The notes under the pieces are model-generated. The model was given only the letters and a program-made list of their open reading frames with translations. It was not told where the DNA came from and did no database searches. From Syntrophaceae bacterium (GTDB taxonomy: Bacteria; Desulfobacterota; Syntrophia; Syntrophales; UBA2185): DNA of 8,864 nt. This document shows, in pieces, positions 6,469 to 8,864 of this stretch (position 1 is its first letter; every line of letters begins with the position of its first letter). The stretch is from assembly GCA_017885225.1 (NCBI GenBank), contig JAFNGM010000125.1, positions 6,706 to 15,569 on the forward strand, written 5' to 3'. The position numbers and the translations under genes were made by a program.

Positions 6469-6768
6469 ATGTTTGTACTGGGAAATTTTATTGTCGCAGT
6501 GGCAAAAATTATTGATATCGCGCTTTCGATTTACATGTGGATCATAATCGCCAGGGCCGTTATTTCCTGGGTGAACCCCGATCCCTATAATCAGATCGTT
6601 CAGTTTCTCTACCGGATCACGGAGCCGGTCATGGAGCCCGTAAGAAGGTGGCTCCCCATGAGAGGCATGGGCATTGATTTATCGCCCCTTGTGATCATTC
6701 TGGTTATTTTTTTCCTCCAGAGTTTTCTCGTCAAGAGCATGATAGAGCTCGCTGCATACCTTAGGTGA
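6469..6768 (+). CDS. YggT family membrane protein
   Basis: This 99-residue protein has two hydrophobic segments (about 3-34 and 68-90) and the YggT signature between them: SWVNPDPYNQIVQFLYRITEP, then PVRRWLP and a second-helix DLSPLVIILVIFFL. Single-repeat YggT proteins of about 90-100 residues are common; the E. coli version is a tandem duplication. The family sits in the inner membrane. Its biochemical role is not well settled, with links to osmotic stress and, in other groups, to cell division or organelle membrane organisation. An excellent ribosome binding site (GGGAGGGG, 6456-6463) lies 5 nt before the ATG. Its stop overlaps the GTG of the DUF167 gene, a pairing seen widely in bacteria. 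In many genomes yggT follows proC; here proC lies about 3 kb away on the opposite strand. Confidence 0.92.
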   Translation: MFVLGNFIVAVAKIIDIALSIYMWIIIARAVISWVNPDPYNQIVQFLYRITEPVMEPVRRWLPMRGMGIDLSPLVIILVIFFLQSFLVKSMIELAAYLR

Positions 6769-7091
6769 AAAAAGTGTTTTTTATAAAAGAAACGGCAAAT
6801 GGCGTCATTTTCCATATCCATGTAGTGCCGAAATCATCAAAAAACGAATATGCCGGAATCCAGGGAGATGCCATGAAGCTTAAGATAACCGCTCCGCCGG
6901 TGGAAGGACAAGCGAATGACGCATGCATAAGGTTTCTGTCTGACCTTCTGGGAGTAAAGAAAAATCAGGTAACCATTGTCAGCGGCCATACATCGAGGAA
7001 AAAAACCGTTGCGATAGAAGGAAGAGGGAAGAAGGATATAGAAGCAGTTATTTCCATCCCCCCATCTCTCCCATTCGTAAAGGAGGATTGA
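6765..7091 (+). CDS. DUF167 (YggU/UPF0235) family protein
   Basis: This small soluble protein has 108 residues, the usual size. The family pattern is clear: PKSSKN (22-27), then KLKITAPPVEGQANDACI (38-55), FLSDLLGVKKNQVTIVSGHTSRKK (57-80), matching the conserved PPVxGxAN and SGxxSRxK elements of DUF167. No enzymatic role is established for the family. It begins with a GTG at 6765-6767 that overlaps the TGA of yggT, so translation is probably coupled. murJ starts 13 bp after its stop, and the AGGAGG near its own 3' end (7081-7086) could help load ribosomes for murJ. Confidence 0.9.
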   Translation: MKKVFFIKETANGVIFHIHVVPKSSKNEYAGIQGDAMKLKITAPPVEGQANDACIRFLSDLLGVKKNQVTIVSGHTSRKKTVAIEGRGKKDIEAVISIPPSLPFVKED

Positions 7092-7104
7092 GGTCGTTTG
7101 TATC

Positions 7105-8706
7105 ATGGAAGAAGAAAATACGACAAGAGGCACGGAAAATTCAAAGGTCGCCAAGGCAGCAGGTGTGGTCGGCCTTGCGACAATGCTCTCCCGCATATTC
7201 GGTTTCCTGAGGGATATGGTAGTCGCCGCATTTTTTGGCGCGGGACTCACGACGGATGCGTTCTTCGTGGCTTTCAGAATACCCAACATGCTGAGGCGTC
7301 TTCTCGGTGAGGGATCTCTCACCGTTTCCTTCGTCCCCGTCTTTACAGAATACCTGAACAAAAAGTCAAAAGAAGCCTCCCTGGAACTCGCCAACATCAC
7401 CTTTACCGCCCTTTCCATAATTCTGGTTATTGTGTCACTGGCAGGTGTTCTCCTTTCGCCTCTCATTGTGATGATAATGGCGCCCGGTTTTGTGAAGATA
7501 CCGGCCCAGTATGACCTCGCGGTGTTCCTGACCCGTTTTATGTTCCCTTATATTTTCTTCCTCGCTCTCGTTGCGTTGTGCATGGGCATCCTAAACTCGC
7601 TGCGCCATTTTGCCGCCCCTGCCCTCTCGCCTGTGATCCTTAATATCTGTATGATCCTCGCCGCATTGCTCCTCAAAGATTTCTTTGAGGAACCCATTAT
7701 TGCCCTTGCCATAGGAGTTATGATTGGGGGCGTGCTACAACTTGCCATGCAGTGGCCCTTTCTCCTGAAATTAGGCGTAAAACTGAAACCAAATTTTAAC
7801 TTTAAGCATCCGGGCCTCAAACAAATCGGACTTCTCATGTTTCCCGCGGCTTTTGGCGCAGCGATCTATCAGATAAACATCTTCGTGAGTACTATTTTAG
7901 CCTCACTCCTTCCTACAGGCAGCGTATCCTACCTCTATTATGCGGATAGAATTGTAGAGCTTCCCCTGGGTGTGTTTGCCATTGCCGTGGGAACAGCGGC
8001 TCTTCCGAGCTTTTCTGAACAAGTGGCGAAGGGAGATTTTCATGAATTAAAGAAAACGCTCTCCTTCTCGCTGCGGTTGATCCTTTTCGTTACCATACCC
8101 GCAACGGTTGCGTTAATTGCACTGCGCGTTCCCATAATCTCCGTCCTGTTCCAGCGAGGTGCGTTTGATATTCAATCAACCCTGCTCACTGCCCAGGCGC
8201 TTTTTTATTATGCCTTAGGCCTTTGGGCCTTTTCTGCTGTCCGGATTATTGTATCTGCACTGTATTCCCTGCAGGATGCGAAATCCCCCATGAAGGCAGC
8301 GATTGTCGCGCTCATTGTCAATGTTGTGTGCAGCGTTATTCTCATGTTCCCTTTGAAGCATGGAGGGCTCGCATTCGCCACATCTATCGCCACGGCTGTA
8401 AACGTCATTATGCTCTCCGTCATTCTCAAAAAGAAAATTGGTTCTTTCTTGAATCAGGAATTTTATCATTCTGTATTTAAGATATGCCTGGCCTCCCTGG
8501 CGATGTGGGGTGCCATCCTCTTAATCGGAATAGTGTTCCCCTGGAAAGTTGAAGGAGCATTACAAGAAAGGCTTTTATACCTCACCCTGTGTGTATCCGG
8601 AGGGATGACCACATTTTTTGTTGCCGCATCTGTAATCAGGTGTTCAGAAATGACAATGATAATCGATATGGCAAAAAGAAAAATGAAGGGCATCAACATT
8701 CAATAA
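7105..8706 (+). CDS. murJ: Lipid II flippase MurJ
   Basis: MurJ (MviN), of the MOP superfamily, flips the peptidoglycan precursor lipid II across the inner membrane. The protein has 533 residues with about 14 hydrophobic segments, the normal MurJ form. The N-terminal hallmark is intact: SRIFGFLRD, then FFGAGLTTDAFFVAFRIPN and LLGEGSLT. Residues R30, R36, D51, R64 and R282 (YYADRIVELPLG) line up with functionally important E. coli R18, R24, D39, R52 and R270 at a constant offset of 12, due to a longer N-terminus. The ATG at 7105 is the only reasonable start in frame. A GAGG at 7090-7093 is 11 nt away and a stronger AGGAGG at 7081-7086 is 18 nt away, so spacing is longer than ideal. It is the third gene of the yggT operon, with serS 114 bp downstream. 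Confidence 0.95.
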   Translation: MEEENTTRGTENSKVAKAAGVVGLATMLSRIFGFLRDMVVAAFFGAGLTTDAFFVAFRIPNMLRRLLGEGSLTVSFVPVFTEYLNKKSKEASLELANITFTALSIILVIVSLAGVLLSPLIVMIMAPGFVKIPAQYDLAVFLTRFMFPYIFFLALVALCMGILNSLRHFAAPALSPVILNICMILAALLLKDFFEEPIIALAIGVMIGGVLQLAMQWPFLLKLGVKLKPNFNFKHPGLKQIGLLMFPAAFGAAIYQINIFVSTILASLLPTGSVSYLYYADRIVELPLGVFAIAVGTAALPSFSEQVAKGDFHELKKTLSFSLRLILFVTIPATVALIALRVPIISVLFQRGAFDIQSTLLTAQALFYYALGLWAFSAVRIIVSALYSLQDAKSPMKAAIVALIVNVVCSVILMFPLKHGGLAFATSIATAVNVIMLSVILKKKIGSFLNQEFYHSVFKICLASLAMWGAILLIGIVFPWKVEGALQERLLYLTLCVSGGMTTFFVAASVIRCSEMTMIIDMAKRKMKGINIQ

Positions 8707-8745
8707 ATACAAGTAGCTCAGAACGGTTAGAGGATAAATAGTATT

Positions 8746-8788
8746 GACTTCGAGGGTTTGAAGTGATAGGGAGGACTTCTTCTTTTTT
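8746..8788 (+). promoter_or_regulatory. Alternative-hairpin leader, possible weak terminator/attenuator before serS
   Basis: GAAGT at 8760-8764 can pair with ACTTC upstream (8747-8751, loop of 8) or with ACTTC downstream (8775-8779, loop of 10), but not both at once; GACTTC is a direct repeat at 8746-8751 and 8774-8779. The downstream hairpin runs straight into TTC and then six T (8783-8788), the layout of an intrinsic terminator. The upstream pairing would prevent it, as in an attenuator. Both stems are only 5 bp, so stability is low and the reading tentative. It could equally just be a weak terminator for murJ. Confidence 0.3.
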
Positions 8789-8820
8789 CACAGGGCAAGA
8801 AAAAAAAGGAAGGTTACATC

Positions 8821-8864
8821 ATGCTGGATATAAAATTTTTAAGACAGAATATCGATTTTGTTCG
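8821..8864 (+). CDS. serS: Seryl-tRNA synthetase, N-terminal start (partial)
   Basis: Only 14 complete codons are visible, MLDIKFLRQNIDFV, before the window ends. This is the characteristic N-terminus of bacterial SerRS, which usually opens MLDxKxxRxN and leads into the long coiled-coil arm that grips the tRNA(Ser) variable loop. SerRS charges tRNA(Ser), and also tRNA(Sec), with serine in the cytoplasm. An AGGAAGG ribosome binding site (8807-8813) lies 7 nt before the ATG. The start is well supported, but the rest of the gene cannot be seen, so its integrity is unknown. Confidence 0.85.
   Translation, partial: MLDIKFLRQNIDFV

Noticed and set aside
6837..7466. A 209-codon minus-strand frame opposite the DUF167 gene and murJ
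   Set aside because: It spans two genes with clear family signatures on the other strand and shows no motifs of its own.
8707..8790. A complete tRNA gene before serS
   Set aside because: Only a D-arm-like segment is present; the 7 bases before it find no complementary acceptor strand and no proper anticodon or T arm can be built.
8782..8809. Hairpin between the T-run and the A-run hiding the serS ribosome binding site
   Set aside because: Pairing is almost only A-T with a bulge, too weak to argue for.
8707..8820. A T-box riboswitch for serS
   Set aside because: No T-box consensus or specifier stem-loop can be found in this 114-bp stretch.

Overview
The window looks like a stretch of chromosome from a Gram-negative bacterium, most likely a deltaproteobacterium in the broad sense (Desulfobacterota or a syntroph-like lineage). 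This is an inference from four things: a CimA-type citramalate synthase end, an RNase G/E with a moderate C-terminal tail, a lipobox-bearing outer-membrane-type lipoprotein, and a YggT / DUF167 / MurJ / SerS run. Base composition looks close to balanced and codon use looks uniform, with no obvious foreign island. Nearly all coding regions belong to recognisable housekeeping families. I found no phage, transposase, CRISPR, toxin-antitoxin or defence genes.

Layout. (1) Positions 1-2698, plus strand: the last codons of citramalate synthase, a good sigma70-like promoter, a YciO/YrdC-family gene, and a ribonuclease G/E gene 15 bp further on. (2) Positions 2701-4169, minus strand: a small lipoprotein gene followed by proC, converging on the ribonuclease gene with 2 bp between the stop codons. 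(3) Positions 4170-4469: a 300 bp divergent intergenic region with two inverted repeats. (4) Positions 4470-6169, plus strand: an alpha/beta hydrolase gene and a UbiA-family prenyltransferase gene overlapping in a GTGA junction. (5) Positions 6170-6468: an intergenic region with two related hairpins and a short direct repeat, which looks like a decayed palindromic repeat element. (6) Positions 6469-8706, plus strand: yggT, a DUF167 gene (GTGA overlap) and murJ, tightly packed. (7) Positions 8707-8820: a short leader with alternative hairpins and a tRNA-like fragment, then the first 14 codons of serS.

Functional picture. The clusters serve amino-acid synthesis (isoleucine by the citramalate route, proline), tRNA or RNA metabolism (YciO family, RNase G/E, SerS), cell-envelope work (lipid II flippase MurJ, YggT, lipoprotein) and probably isoprenoid quinone or another prenylated lipid (UbiA family plus hydrolase). 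The least explained parts are the lipoprotein, the substrates of the hydrolase/UbiA pair, the RNase tail, and the structured non-coding stretches before yggT and serS.
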